Source of the DNA: Pseudomonas paracarnis
GTDB lineage: Bacteria; Pseudomonadota; Gammaproteobacteria; Pseudomonadales; Pseudomonadaceae
Direction: 5' to 3'
Assembly: GCF_904063055.1 (NCBI RefSeq)
Contig: NZ_CAJFCN010000008.1
Coordinates: 1 to 64,000 of the forward strand
Length of the DNA stretch: 64,000 nucleotides
A model generated the notes under the pieces. The model was given only the letters and a program-made list of their open reading frames with translations, did not search any database and was not told the DNA's origin. Shown one piece after another: positions 1 through 8,614 of this stretch. How positions within the stretch are numbered: the stretch's first letter is position 1; each line of letters starts with the position of its first letter. A program made the position numbers and the translations under genes.

Positions 1-8
1 AGGCGCGC

Positions 9-292
9 ATTCTACAGCAGCCTCATTTGCTGTCAAGTGGTTATTTTCAGAAGTTTTCGAAGATTTCTTCAACAACTTCAACCACTTGCGCTTGCGATCT
101 CTCGTAAGCGGGAGGCGAATTCTACAGCGTTACACGCTGCTGTCAACACCTCTTTTTCAACTTCCTTTTGGCTTCGATGAACTGAAGCAACTTGCTGTCG
201 AGAACTGCGTAACTCGTTGTTTACCAAGGAGTTTTCCGTTTCGACTGCGCCGGAAGTGGGGCGAATTATAGGCTTCCAGAATCTGCCGTCAA
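9..292 (-). promoter_or_regulatory. Three tandem rRNA-type promoters firing leftward
   Basis: Read on the minus strand, three sigma-70 promoters occur in series, each with a 16-bp spacer: TTGACG (287-292) with TATAAT (265-270); TTGACA (141-146) with TAGAAT (119-124); TTGACA (31-36) with TAGAAT (9-14). Each -10 is followed by a GC-rich stretch (GCGCC or TTCGCC), as at stringently controlled stable-RNA promoters. Stacked strong promoters of this kind precede pseudomonad rRNA operons. The 16S gene would begin left of base 1, so it is inferred, not seen. No coding sequence is apparent in 1-453. Confidence 0.75.
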
Positions 293-453
293 CCCAATTA
301 TTCGGTTTTTCTATCAAAAACCTCGAAAAACCGATGCTTCCACTATATAGATAGCTATGAGTCAGCATTTGAGCAATATATTGCTCATTCATTGACAGTT
401 AAGCATCATAGCGCCACGTATTTATCGATCATGACTTCGGAAGAACTACCGCA

Positions 454-1341
454 ATGACCACCCCTCCTCGTAGCCTGGCATCCGCATTGTTTCCGATCGG
501 CCTGCTATTGATCGCCATGGCGTCCATCCAATCCGGTGCGTCATTGGCCAAAAGCATGTTTCCTATTGTTGGCGCACAAGGCACCACTGCTCTACGTTTG
601 ATTTTCGCCAGTGTGATCATGCTGGTGCTATTACGCCCATGGCGCGCCACGCTGACGGCCAAGTCCTTGCGCACGGTGATCATTTACGGGATGGCGCTGG
701 GCGGCATGAACTTCCTCTTCTATATGTCCCTTCGTACCGTACCGCTGGGGATTGCAGTAGCACTCGAATTCACAGGCCCGCTTGCCGTCGCTATCTATGC
801 CTCGCGCAGAGCTGTCGACTTCCTGTGGATTGCCCTGGCGATCATCGGCCTGCTGCTGTTAATTCCGATGGGCGAGGCCAGTAGCGGTATCGACTGGGTC
901 GGCGCAGCTTACGCACTGGGCGCAGGCGGATGCTGGGCCCTCTATATTTTATTCGGCCAAAAGGCTGGGAACGACAATGGTGTTCAGACCGCTGCACTCG
1001 GCGTGATGATTGCGGCCCTGTTCGTCGCACCGATCGGCATCGTGCATGCGGGCGCCGCGCTGCTGACGCCCGCCCTGATCCCTATCGCCATTGGCGTCGC
1101 AATTCTGTCCACCGCCTTGCCCTACACCTTGGAGATGGTCGCACTGACTCGCCTTCCCGCTCGCACATTCGGCACGTTGATGAGTATCGAACCGGCGTTC
1201 GGCGCCCTCTCCGGCCTGTTCTTTCTGCATGAGCATTTATCCCTGGCCCAATGGCTGGCCATCACCTGCATTATCCTGGCTAGCGTAGGCGCGACGTTGA
1301 CGATGCGCAACGAATCCAAACCACTGGTGCCTGCCGACTGA
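454..1341 (+). CDS. rhtA: RhtA-type EamA-family amino-acid exporter
   Basis: Encodes 295 residues, almost wholly hydrophobic, with about ten membrane segments arranged as two EamA/DMT repeats (roughly residues 15-145 and 150-285). Length and sequence (for example the N-terminal MASIQSGASLAKSMFP and the later IEPAFGALSG segment) resemble RhtA, the inner-membrane threonine/homoserine exporter. The ATG at 454 gives a normal N-terminus. It stands alone between the rrn promoter region and a small lipoprotein gene. The actual substrate is inferred from the family only; other DMT metabolite exporters look similar. Confidence 0.85.
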   Translation: MTTPPRSLASALFPIGLLLIAMASIQSGASLAKSMFPIVGAQGTTALRLIFASVIMLVLLRPWRATLTAKSLRTVIIYGMALGGMNFLFYMSLRTVPLGIAVALEFTGPLAVAIYASRRAVDFLWIALAIIGLLLLIPMGEASSGIDWVGAAYALGAGGCWALYILFGQKAGNDNGVQTAALGVMIAALFVAPIGIVHAGAALLTPALIPIAIGVAILSTALPYTLEMVALTRLPARTFGTLMSIEPAFGALSGLFFLHEHLSLAQWLAITCIILASVGATLTMRNESKPLVPAD

Positions 1342-1504
1342 TCATCTTTAAAGCCAGCTCTGGTATTTGCCGCTCATTTAGGCCATGTTTAGGCCGTAAC
1401 CGAATGTCATTCATGGAGAATTTCGACACGGACAGCATGAACGCTTCGCTCGAGAGCGAGTAAAGCGGCTCTGTTCTTTTGCAGGGCGGCTATTAAGGAT
1501 GGGA

Positions 1505-1786
1505 ATGAAACGAATTTTGATACTGTTGCTGGTTGTGGGCATCGCTGGCTGTGCTGCAACCACAAAAACAGAAGTGAAACGGGGTAAAAAAGGGCTGCAT
1601 ATCAACTGTTCAGGCCTGTCCTCCTCCTGGGACCAGTGCTACACCAGTGCAGCCAACTCATGCGGTGCCAAGGGCTACCGGGTGATAGCCAAATCCGGCG
1701 ATAACTCCGAAGAGCCTGGGGACTATCCTTTCGGCCTCAACCCTGCCGGCTATACCAGCCGCAGTATGATCGTCATCTGCAAATAG
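1505..1786 (+). CDS. Small lipoprotein of unknown function
   Basis: About 93 residues. The N-terminus is a lipoprotein signal: MKR, a run of Leu/Ile/Val, then IAGC as the lipobox with Cys at about residue 16. The mature part carries four more cysteines, suggesting disulfides in the periplasm. An in-frame ATG at 1499 lies too close to the AAGGA ribosome-binding site (1495-1499), so 1505 is preferred. It sits in its own intergenic context between an exporter and an SDR gene. I recognise it as a conserved Pseudomonas-type small lipoprotein but cannot name a function. Confidence 0.75.
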   Translation: MKRILILLLVVGIAGCAATTKTEVKRGKKGLHINCSGLSSSWDQCYTSAANSCGAKGYRVIAKSGDNSEEPGDYPFGLNPAGYTSRSMIVICK

Positions 1787-1884
1787 CTGCCCGAGCAGTC
1801 TTTCCTGACTGCTCATCTTAAATTCAGGCCAGTTGCGGCCCGAAGGCTAAACTCCTGCTCGACCATCGAACCAATGGAGTTCCC

Positions 1885-2616
1885 ATGCCGCACAACAAGA
1901 AAATCGTACTAGTAGTGGGTGCCGGTGACGCGACCGGTGGCGCCATAGCCAAACGCTTTGCCCGCGAAGGCTACATCGCCTGCGTCACCCGTCGCAGCGC
2001 CGACAAACTGCAGCCCCTGATAGACAGCATTCAGTTGGCGGGCGGTGAAGCCCATGGTTTTGCCTGTGATGCACGTAAAGAAGAGGACGTGATCGCTCTG
2101 GTCGAGCAAATCGAAACCGAGCTGGGACCTATTGAAGCGTTCGTCTTCAACATCGGCGCCAATGTGCCTTGCAGCATTCTGGAAGAAACCGCACGCAAGT
2201 ACTTCAAGATCTGGGAGATGGCGTGCTTCTCCGGCTTCCTGAACGCACGGGAAGTCGCCAAGCGGATGGTCACGCGTAACCGCGGCACTATCCTGTTCAC
2301 CGGAGCCACCGCCGGCTTGCGCGGAAGCGCGGGGTTTGCCGCCTTCGCCGGCGCCAAGCATGGGATACGCGCCCTGGCACAAAGCATGGCGCGGGAGTTA
2401 GGCCCGATGAACATCCATGTCGCCCATGTGGTGGTGGACGGTGCCATCGATACCGACTTCATTCGCGAGAACTTCCCGCAAAAATACGCACTCAAGGATC
2501 AGGACGCCCTCCTCAACCCTGACCATATTGCCGACAACTACTGGTTCCTGCATCGCCAGCCACGGGACGCCTGGACGTTCGAACTGGACCTGCGCCCCTG
2601 GAATGAAACCTGGTGA
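1885..2616 (+). CDS. SDR-family protein with altered catalytic residues
   Basis: 243 residues with a Rossmann fold. The cofactor loop GAGDATGGAIA (residues 12-22) and the NIGAN motif (89-93) are intact, so NAD(P) binding is likely. In the active site Lys158 is present, but the Tyr of YxxxK is Phe154 and the usual Ser aligns with Ala141. Most SDR enzymes need that Ser and Tyr for hydride-transfer chemistry, so this is either a non-canonical reductase or a binding protein. It is followed 34 bp later by a kappa-GST-like isomerase gene on the same strand, suggesting a two-gene unit. Confidence 0.85.
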   Translation: MPHNKKIVLVVGAGDATGGAIAKRFAREGYIACVTRRSADKLQPLIDSIQLAGGEAHGFACDARKEEDVIALVEQIETELGPIEAFVFNIGANVPCSILEETARKYFKIWEMACFSGFLNAREVAKRMVTRNRGTILFTGATAGLRGSAGFAAFAGAKHGIRALAQSMARELGPMNIHVAHVVVDGAIDTDFIRENFPQKYALKDQDALLNPDHIADNYWFLHRQPRDAWTFELDLRPWNETW

Positions 2617-2650
2617 CTCCCTCTATAACAATAATCAGTGAGTACAGACC

Positions 2651-3241
2651 ATGAGTAAAACCCTGGAGTTCTTCTTTGATCTCGGCAGCCCCGCCACTTA
2701 CCTGGCCTATACCCAGTTGCCGGCGCTGTGCGCTAAAACCGGCGCACAGGTGGTGTATCAACCGATGCTGTTGGGCGGTGTATTCAAGGCCACGGGCAAT
2801 GCCTCGCCGATCATGGTGCCCGCCAAGGGGCGCTATATGCTCGATGACCTGGCGCGTTACGCCAAACGCTACAACGTGCCGCTCAGGTTCAACCCGCACT
2901 TTCCCATCAATACCTTGGTGCTGATGCGCGCCGTCACCGGCATTCAAATCCACCAGCCTGAGCGCTTCCTCGACTTCATCGACTGCCTGTTCCGCGCACT
3001 CTGGGTGGAAGGCCGTCACCTGGGCGACCCAGAGGTCGTGGCCAATGTGCTCACCGAACAGGGGTTCGATCCCGAGCAGGTACTGGCCCTGTCCAATGAT
3101 GCAGCCGTCAAGGACGCTCTCAAGGAAAAAACCGAACAAGCCATTAAGCGCGGCGTGTTCGGCGCTCCCAGTTTCTTTGTAGGAAACCAGCTGTTCTTCG
3201 GCCAGGACCGCCTGGACTTTGTGCGTGAAGCCCTCAGCTAG
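2651..3241 (+). CDS. 2-hydroxychromene-2-carboxylate isomerase family (DsbA/kappa-GST fold)
   Basis: 196 residues of the HCCA isomerase family, a thioredoxin-fold enzyme with an inserted helical domain that uses glutathione. The N-terminal FFFDLGSPATYLAY replaces the DsbA CxxC with the SP(A)xYLAY of kappa-class GSTs, and the C-terminal GVFGAPSFFVG followed by FFGQDRLDFV is the family signature. The usual length is about 200 residues. In aromatic degradation such enzymes isomerise chromene carboxylates, but no naphthalene genes are nearby, so a general glutathione-dependent role alongside the preceding SDR protein is more likely. Confidence 0.85.
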   Translation: MSKTLEFFFDLGSPATYLAYTQLPALCAKTGAQVVYQPMLLGGVFKATGNASPIMVPAKGRYMLDDLARYAKRYNVPLRFNPHFPINTLVLMRAVTGIQIHQPERFLDFIDCLFRALWVEGRHLGDPEVVANVLTEQGFDPEQVLALSNDAAVKDALKEKTEQAIKRGVFGAPSFFVGNQLFFGQDRLDFVREALS

Positions 3242-3279
3242 GTGTTGATTGCAGCCGGCAATGCCTTGGCTGCAACCGA

Positions 3280-5088
3280 TCAAATCGCCGCAGTGCGCAC
3301 CTGCAACCATTCAAGCGCTGCACCATTGAGCAGCGGGCTCAAACGCTCACGCACCTGGGCGTGATACGCGTTGAACCATTCACGCTCATCCGCCGTGAGC
3401 AACGACGGCTCCAGGCAGCGGGTATCAATTGGGCACAGGGTCAGGGTTTCGAACTTGAGGAATTCGCCAAACTCGGTCTTGCCCGCTTCACGGTTCAACA
3501 CCAGGTTCTCAATGCGCACGCCCCAACGGCCAGGGCGATAAGTACCCGGTTCAATTGAAGTAATCATCCCTGGCTGCATCGCCGTTTGTGGCGCCGCAGC
3601 AGCCTGATAGGCAATGACCTGCGGACCTTCATGTACGTTGAGGAAATAACCCACGCCGTGGCCTGTGCCGTGACCGTAGTCCACGCCTTCTGCCCATATC
3701 GGCGCACGGGCAATGGCATCCAGCAACGGTGAAAGAATGCCCTTGGGGAACTGCGCACGGGACAGAGCAATCACACCCTTGAGCACCCGCGTGCAATCGC
3801 GTTTCTGCTCCTCACTCGGTGTACCGATAGGCACCATCCGCGTGATGTCCGTGGTCCCGCCCAGGTATTGGCCGCCCGAGTCGATCAACAGCAAGCCATC
3901 ACCTTCGATCAGCGCATGCTCTTCTTCGGTGGCGTGGTAATGCGGCATCGCGCCGTTGGCGTTGAAGGCGGCAATGGTGTTGAAACTCAGCGATACATAG
4001 CCTGGGCGGCGGGTACGTGCAGCGGTCAGGTGTTCGTCAATCGTCAGTTCGGTAATGCGCTCGCGACCCAGGGCGCTGTCGAGCCAGGCAAAGAATTCGC
4101 ACAGCGCCGCACCATCCTGCTCCATGGCTTGGCGGATATGTTCCGCATCCGCCAGGCTCTTGCGGGATTTAGCCAGTGTGGTGGGGTTGAGGCCTTCAAC
4201 CAGCTTGACGCCCGCGTCGAGGTTTTCCAGCAAGCCGGCGGTGACGCGGGCAGGGTCTACTTGCAAACTTGCGCCCGCCGGTACCGCTCGCAGCGCTTGC
4301 GCCACCTCGCTGTAATCACGCAGGGTCACGCCATCCTGCTCAAGCACCGCCCGCAGTTGCGCATCGACCTTGCCCAACGCCACAAACAAAGTGGCCTGTT
4401 GCTGATTGATCAAGGCAAAGGACACAAACACCGGATTGAACGACACATCAGCGCCGCGCAGGTTGAATAGCCAGGCGATGTCATCCAGCGTCGCGATGAA
4501 ATGCCAATCGGCGCCCTTGTCTTTCAAACTGGCACGCAAGGCGGCCAGTTTCTCGCCACGACTGACGGTGGCTTGGGGCGGCAGATGCTGATAGATCGGC
4601 TGGTTCGGCAACGCTGGGCGGTCTTGCCAGACTTCATCGAGCACATCGATATCGGTACGCAGACGCGCGCCACGCTCGGCCAATTTGCCACCCAGGGTAC
4701 GTGCCGAGGCCACGGCCATGACCGCACCGTCCACCGCCACCACGCCACCCTCAGGGGTTTGCTCGGCCAGCCACTCCAGCGGCCCGGGCTGACCCGGTTG
4801 CAGCTTCACCAGCTCGATACCGCTGCCCTTGAGCTCCTTGGTCGCCTGTTCCCAATAACGGCTATCCGCCCAGACCCCGGCGAACTCCGCCGTGACGATC
4901 AGAGTGCCCACCGAGCCATGAAAACCGGACAACCACTGGCGCCCTTGCCAGTAACCCGGCAAATATTCGGACAAATGCGGGTCCGCCGATGGCACCAGCA
5001 AGGCATGAATGCCTTCGCGGCGCATCAGTTCACGGGTGTGCGCCAGGCGCTGGGGAACCGTTCCATGGGTCAAAGGCTGCGTACTCAT
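3280..5088 (-). CDS. Xaa-Pro aminopeptidase (M24B)
   Basis: 602 residues, the long three-domain form of aminopeptidase P. Two creatinase-N-like domains span about 1-310 and the pita-bread metallopeptidase domain about 320-540. All five metal ligands are visible: Asp403 and Asp414 in DSGGQYLGGTTD, His477 in GHGTGHGVG, Glu513 in SIEPG and Glu527 in RIEN. It would remove an N-terminal residue preceding proline from cytosolic peptides, with two Mn or Zn ions. AGGAGA lies just upstream of the ATG. A cysteine desulfurase gene lies upstream on the same strand, 48 bp away. Confidence 0.92.
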   Translation of the reverse strand: MSTQPLTHGTVPQRLAHTRELMRREGIHALLVPSADPHLSEYLPGYWQGRQWLSGFHGSVGTLIVTAEFAGVWADSRYWEQATKELKGSGIELVKLQPGQPGPLEWLAEQTPEGGVVAVDGAVMAVASARTLGGKLAERGARLRTDIDVLDEVWQDRPALPNQPIYQHLPPQATVSRGEKLAALRASLKDKGADWHFIATLDDIAWLFNLRGADVSFNPVFVSFALINQQQATLFVALGKVDAQLRAVLEQDGVTLRDYSEVAQALRAVPAGASLQVDPARVTAGLLENLDAGVKLVEGLNPTTLAKSRKSLADAEHIRQAMEQDGAALCEFFAWLDSALGRERITELTIDEHLTAARTRRPGYVSLSFNTIAAFNANGAMPHYHATEEEHALIEGDGLLLIDSGGQYLGGTTDITRMVPIGTPSEEQKRDCTRVLKGVIALSRAQFPKGILSPLLDAIARAPIWAEGVDYGHGTGHGVGYFLNVHEGPQVIAYQAAAAPQTAMQPGMITSIEPGTYRPGRWGVRIENLVLNREAGKTEFGEFLKFETLTLCPIDTRCLEPSLLTADEREWFNAYHAQVRERLSPLLNGAALEWLQVRTAAI

Positions 5089-5136
5089 TGTGTCTCCTGC
5101 TAACCACTAATAATTGTTATGTACTGCGATGATAAA

Positions 5137-6297
5137 TCAGACTGCCCAGAACGCTGGCGCACTCGCCAATGCGGCCTTGATCAACTGCGCGGCCTGGTCG
5201 ATATCCTGTTCGGTGGTAAACCTGCCCAGGCTCAAGCGAATAGTGCGAGCGGCACTGCGAGCGTCATGCCCCAAGGCCAGAAGCACATGGGACGGCGCAT
5301 TGCTGGCCGAATTGCACGCCGAAGTCGCGGAAAAGGCAATGCCTGCACTCAATGCGGCTGAATTGAATTCGCCTTCGCTGAAGGTAAGGCTCAATGTGTG
5401 TGGAATACGCTGGGTTGAGCTGCCATTAAGACGCAAGCCGGCAACCGACGCCAATTGATCCAGCAAGCGCTGGCGCAGCGCGACAATCGTGGCCTTCTCA
5501 TCCTCGAAAGACGCCGCCGCCAGAGCAAACGCCGCGCCCATGCCGGCAATCTGATGAGTCGCCAGGGTGCCGGAGCGCAAACCGCCTTCGTGGCCCCCCC
5601 CGTGAATCTGCGCCAATACCTTCTGCTGCGCCCGAGGCCCGACATATAACGCGCCGATACCCTTGGGCCCATACAGCTTGTGAGCAGAGAACGACATCAA
5701 GTCCACCGGCCACCGGGCCAGGTCGATAGCCACTTTGCCTGCCCCTTGCGCCGCGTCCACATGGAACAACGCGCCGTGCTCACGTACCCGCGCACCAATG
5801 GCCGGGATATCGTTGAGGGTGCCCAGTTCGTTGTTGACCAGCATCAGCGAGACAAGAAAGGTATCCTCGCGCAAGGCTTCGCTGACCGCTTCGACGCTGA
5901 TCAAGCCGTCTGCATCCGGTACCAGGTAAGTCACTGCCACTCCGGCTTCCTGCAATTGCCGCGCGGTGTCCAGCGTGGCCTTGTGTTCGATCTGGCTGGT
6001 GATGATATGCCCACCCGCCACACCACGGGCCTGGGCCACGCCCTTGAGCGCAAGGTTGTTGGATTCCGTGGCACCGGAGGTCCAGACTATCTGCTCGGGC
6101 TCGGCCACCACCAACTCGGCTACCTGGCGACGCGCCTGTTCAACCTTCTGCCGGGCCGCTTGGCCGAATGCATGGGAACTGGACGCAGGGTTGCCGAAGT
6201 GGGCGTTGAAACCCAGACACTCGACCATCACCTGGATAACTCGCTCATCCACCGGCGTGGTGGCGGCGTAGTCGAAATACAGCGGACGTTTATTCAT
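5137..6297 (-). CDS. Cysteine desulfurase (class V PLP enzyme)
   Basis: 386 residues from the ATG at 6297, where FDYAATTP begins at the normal distance from the N-terminus; an in-frame start at 6348 adds 17 residues without family similarity. His105 (IEHKAT), Lys207 (SFSAHKLYGPKG, the PLP Schiff-base lysine) and Cys328 (SATSACNSA, the persulfide cysteine) are present. It would move sulfur from cysteine onto its own cysteine for later delivery. No iscU, iscR or sufE is adjacent, so this is an orphan desulfurase and not the main IscS. The terminator at 6474-6513 lies upstream, isolating it from the next gene. Confidence 0.9.
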   Translation of the reverse strand: MNKRPLYFDYAATTPVDERVIQVMVECLGFNAHFGNPASSSHAFGQAARQKVEQARRQVAELVVAEPEQIVWTSGATESNNLALKGVAQARGVAGGHIITSQIEHKATLDTARQLQEAGVAVTYLVPDADGLISVEAVSEALREDTFLVSLMLVNNELGTLNDIPAIGARVREHGALFHVDAAQGAGKVAIDLARWPVDLMSFSAHKLYGPKGIGALYVGPRAQQKVLAQIHGGGHEGGLRSGTLATHQIAGMGAAFALAAASFEDEKATIVALRQRLLDQLASVAGLRLNGSSTQRIPHTLSLTFSEGEFNSAALSAGIAFSATSACNSASNAPSHVLLALGHDARSAARTIRLSLGRFTTEQDIDQAAQLIKAALASAPAFWAV

Positions 6298-6473
6298 GAG
6301 GTTAAAACTCGCAGAGCGTATTCCCAAGAACAGCGTCTCGGGGGGCATCGACCAGAACAGAGGTCGTCAGGTTTAACCGATCGAATGCCATTAAAGAAGG
6401 TAACTTTATTTAAATGTGCGTAGGAACGCTCCTGGAATTGAGCTTAACAGGCTGAAGTAGCCCCATGGCAAAC

Positions 6474-6513
6474 AAAAAGCCCGAGGTTCCTTGTGGGAAA
6501 CCTCGGGCTTTTT
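6474..6513. terminator. Bidirectional rho-independent terminator
   Basis: A 15-bp stem (6474-6488 pairs with 6499-6513) containing AGCCCGAGG/CCTCGGGCT, flanked by A5 on the left and T5 on the right, so it can act on either strand. Its most obvious client is the minus-strand lipoprotein gene ending at 6530. Confidence 0.85.
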
Positions 6514-6529
6514 GCTGCATGAAGCGCGC

Positions 6530-6796
6530 TCAACTGGGCCGACCATGCAAAACCACGCTGCGCTCGGCGTTCATTTCACCCTGGTGATCAAAGCCGAAGG
6601 GCTTTGGCTGGCCAAGCAACGCGGCGCGTTGGCGTTGATAGTCGTCAAACGACAAGCCGCGACGGCCCAGGGCCTCCAAAGCCAACTGCTTGGTTTCCTC
6701 GGCCGTATAAGGGCGCATTTCCGGGGATGGCTGGGTCGCACACCCCGCAAGGACAGAGGTGACAAGTAAAAGGGAGACAGCGAGGAAACGGTTCAT
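6530..6796 (-). CDS. Small lipoprotein of unknown function
   Basis: 88 residues from the ATG at 6796. MNRFLAVSLLLVTSVLAGC is a textbook lipoprotein signal with LAGC lipobox. The mature part is short and charged, with the segment YTAEETKQLALEALGRRGLSFDDYQRQRAALLGQP, which looks helical. Longer upstream in-frame starts lack a signal and are disfavoured. It is followed by a strong terminator, so it is probably a monocistronic unit divergent from the sigma-54 regulator gene. I do not recognise a function. Confidence 0.75.
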   Translation of the reverse strand: MNRFLAVSLLLVTSVLAGCATQPSPEMRPYTAEETKQLALEALGRRGLSFDDYQRQRAALLGQPKPFGFDHQGEMNAERSVVLHGRPS

Positions 6797-6874
6797 GGCG
6801 ATGGCCCTGCGAAGATGGTTTCGAGTCAATGAACACAGGCTACTCCCGCCCCTTCTCGCTGAAAAATCATCGTC

Positions 6875-6893
6875 CGTGATAGTCGCTATCACG
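6875..6893. promoter_or_regulatory. Inverted repeat, possible operator
   Basis: CGTGATAG and CTATCACG are perfect 8-bp arms around TCG, in the divergent intergenic region between the lipoprotein gene and sfnR. It has the form of a dimeric repressor or activator site but the binding protein is unknown. Confidence 0.3.
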
Positions 6894-7063
6894 CGTATCG
6901 GCGTCCACAGGGGGAACGCCTTTATATTCATTTAAGTTCTATAAATATAGAAACACCTTCATTTACGAATTAAGACGATACCTCTATAAAGACCTTGCGC
7001 GCAGCCCACTGTCCACCCGGCAACAGCCCTTCAACAAAGCTTGAATTCCCATGAGAGGTCACC

Positions 7064-8161
7064 ATGCAGCTGTTCACCCTGCCGCCCTCGCCTGCCCTCG
7101 CGACCTCGATCCGCGCCACAGCCCAGGTCTTCGAAGACCCAAAGTCCCAGGCCCTGCTCGACCATATCCAGCAAGTGGCCCCCAGCGAGGCCAGCGTGCT
7201 GATCATCGGCGAAACCGGCACCGGCAAAGAGCTTGTTGCGCGGCATATCCACCACCTCAGTACGCGGCGAAATCGGCCCTTCGTGGCAGTGAACTGCGGG
7301 GCTTTTTCGCAAGCACTAGTGGAAGCCGAGTTGTTCGGCCATGAGAAAGGCGCCTTTACCGGTGCCCTCAGCGCCAAGGCCGGCTGGTTCGAAGAGGCTG
7401 ACGGCGGCACCTTGTTTCTGGATGAGATCGGCGATTTGCCGATGGCCATCCAGGTCAAACTGCTGCGGGTGCTACAGGAGCGTGAGGTGGTGCGCCTGGG
7501 TTCGCGCAAAAGCATTGCAATCGATGTGCGAGTCCTGGCCGCCACCAATGTACAACTGGAACAGGCCATCAACGCCGGGCATTTCCGTGAAGACCTCTAC
7601 TACCGCCTCAATGTAGTCAGCCTGGAACTGAGCCCGCTGCGCGAACGTACCGGCGATATCCTGCCGCTGACCCGGCACTTCATCCAAGCCTACAGCCAGC
7701 GCCTGGGCTACGGTCCGATCAGCGTGAGCCACGAGGCCGAGCACAAGCTCAAGCGCTACAGCTGGCCGGGTAATATCCGTGAGCTGGAAAACGTGATTCA
7801 TCACACCCTGCTGGTCTGCCGCAACGCTGTGATCGAACCCGACGACCTGCGCCTGTCGAACCTGCGCATCGAACGCCAGAACGACAGCGACACCGATACC
7901 TGTGCAGAAGCCCTGCTGGCGCGGGCGTTTCAAAGGCTCTTCGAGGAACAGTCCGGCGCCCTGCATGAAAAGGTCGAGGACGCCTTATTGCGCGCTGCTT
8001 ATCACTTCAGCCACTACAACCAAGTACACACCGCCACCTTGCTGGGACTGAGCCGCAACGTCGCTCGCGCTCGCCTGATCAAGATCGGCGAACTGGCGGT
8101 CAACAAGCGCAGGCCCGGGAAAAATGCGCAAGGCGAACGGATGCTGCACCTATCCATTTAG
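7064..8161 (+). CDS. sfnR: Sigma-54-dependent activator, SfnR type
   Basis: 365 residues. There is no receiver or sensor domain; after about 30 residues the AAA+ domain starts, with Walker A GETGTGKE, the sigma-54 contact loop GAFTGA, Walker B GGTLFLDEIGDLP and the sensor segment WPGNIRELENVIHH. A Fis-type helix-turn-helix is at the C-terminus (about 305-350). This architecture and the sequence match SfnR, which in Pseudomonas activates dimethyl-sulfone and other organosulfur utilisation under sulfate limitation. With no input domain, it is probably controlled by its own level. AGAGG precedes the ATG. The 3' end overlaps the convergent monooxygenase gene by 12 bp. Confidence 0.8.
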   Translation: MQLFTLPPSPALATSIRATAQVFEDPKSQALLDHIQQVAPSEASVLIIGETGTGKELVARHIHHLSTRRNRPFVAVNCGAFSQALVEAELFGHEKGAFTGALSAKAGWFEEADGGTLFLDEIGDLPMAIQVKLLRVLQEREVVRLGSRKSIAIDVRVLAATNVQLEQAINAGHFREDLYYRLNVVSLELSPLRERTGDILPLTRHFIQAYSQRLGYGPISVSHEAEHKLKRYSWPGNIRELENVIHHTLLVCRNAVIEPDDLRLSNLRIERQNDSDTDTCAEALLARAFQRLFEEQSGALHEKVEDALLRAAYHFSHYNQVHTATLLGLSRNVARARLIKIGELAVNKRRPGKNAQGERMLHLSI

Positions 8162-8515
8162 TCGGCAGTGCAAGGCATCGTCCTGACTGCGCTCAAAACT
8201 GCGCAGTACCTGGAATGCGCCAAAGGTCACGGCCGTGGCCCGGTGGGCGCGGATCAGCGTCCAGAAATCTTCGCCGCCCTGCTCAAAACATTTGAAGGCC
8301 GCCTCACCCTCTTCCCGCGATTGCCATTGCAAGTAATTGAGCACCCTGCGTCCGTCATCGCTGACCTGTACGCTGGCACTCAAGAAGCCGCCATGGCGCA
8401 CGGCCAGACGCTCGCTCTGGGTGGTCAAGGCGGCCACCAGGGCGGATTGCTGACGGGGTTCGATGTGAAATTCGATCAGCTGAGTGAAGCTGCGACTCTT
8501 CTCTGATACCTGCAT
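8150..8515 (-). CDS. ABM-domain (antibiotic biosynthesis-type) monooxygenase
   Basis: 121 residues of the dimeric ferredoxin-like ABM fold: FTQLIEFHIEPRQQSALVAAL at the N-terminus, a central HGGFLSASVQVSDDGRRVLNYLQWQS, and a final strand. Such proteins act on quinones or heme, or protect against redox-cycling compounds. It is divergent from soxR and has a SoxR-type promoter in front. This is the same arrangement as the SoxR-controlled monooxygenase next to soxR in P. aeruginosa, so a role in the response to phenazine-like redox stress is likely. Confidence 0.85.
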   Translation of the reverse strand: MQVSEKSRSFTQLIEFHIEPRQQSALVAALTTQSERLAVRHGGFLSASVQVSDDGRRVLNYLQWQSREEGEAAFKCFEQGGEDFWTLIRAHRATAVTFGAFQVLRSFERSQDDALHCRLNG

Positions 8516-8563
8516 GAAAACCCCCTCTCTCTGTAGGAAGAATCTTGCGATTCGATGCCACGC

Positions 8564-8594
8564 AGGGTAAAACCTCTAGTTAAGTCGAGGTCAA
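8564..8594 (-). promoter_or_regulatory. SoxR-dependent promoter of the monooxygenase gene
   Basis: On the minus strand TTGACC (8589-8594) and TACCCT (8564-8569) are separated by 19 bp, the over-long spacer typical of MerR/SoxR promoters such as soxS. Inside the spacer is an imperfect dyad, CCTC and GAGG around TAGTTAAGTC (8573-8590), which matches the SoxR box form. It points toward the ABM gene with a leader of about 40 nt. Confidence 0.8.
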
Positions 8595-8614
8595 GCACTG
8601 TTTGGGAGCCTTAC

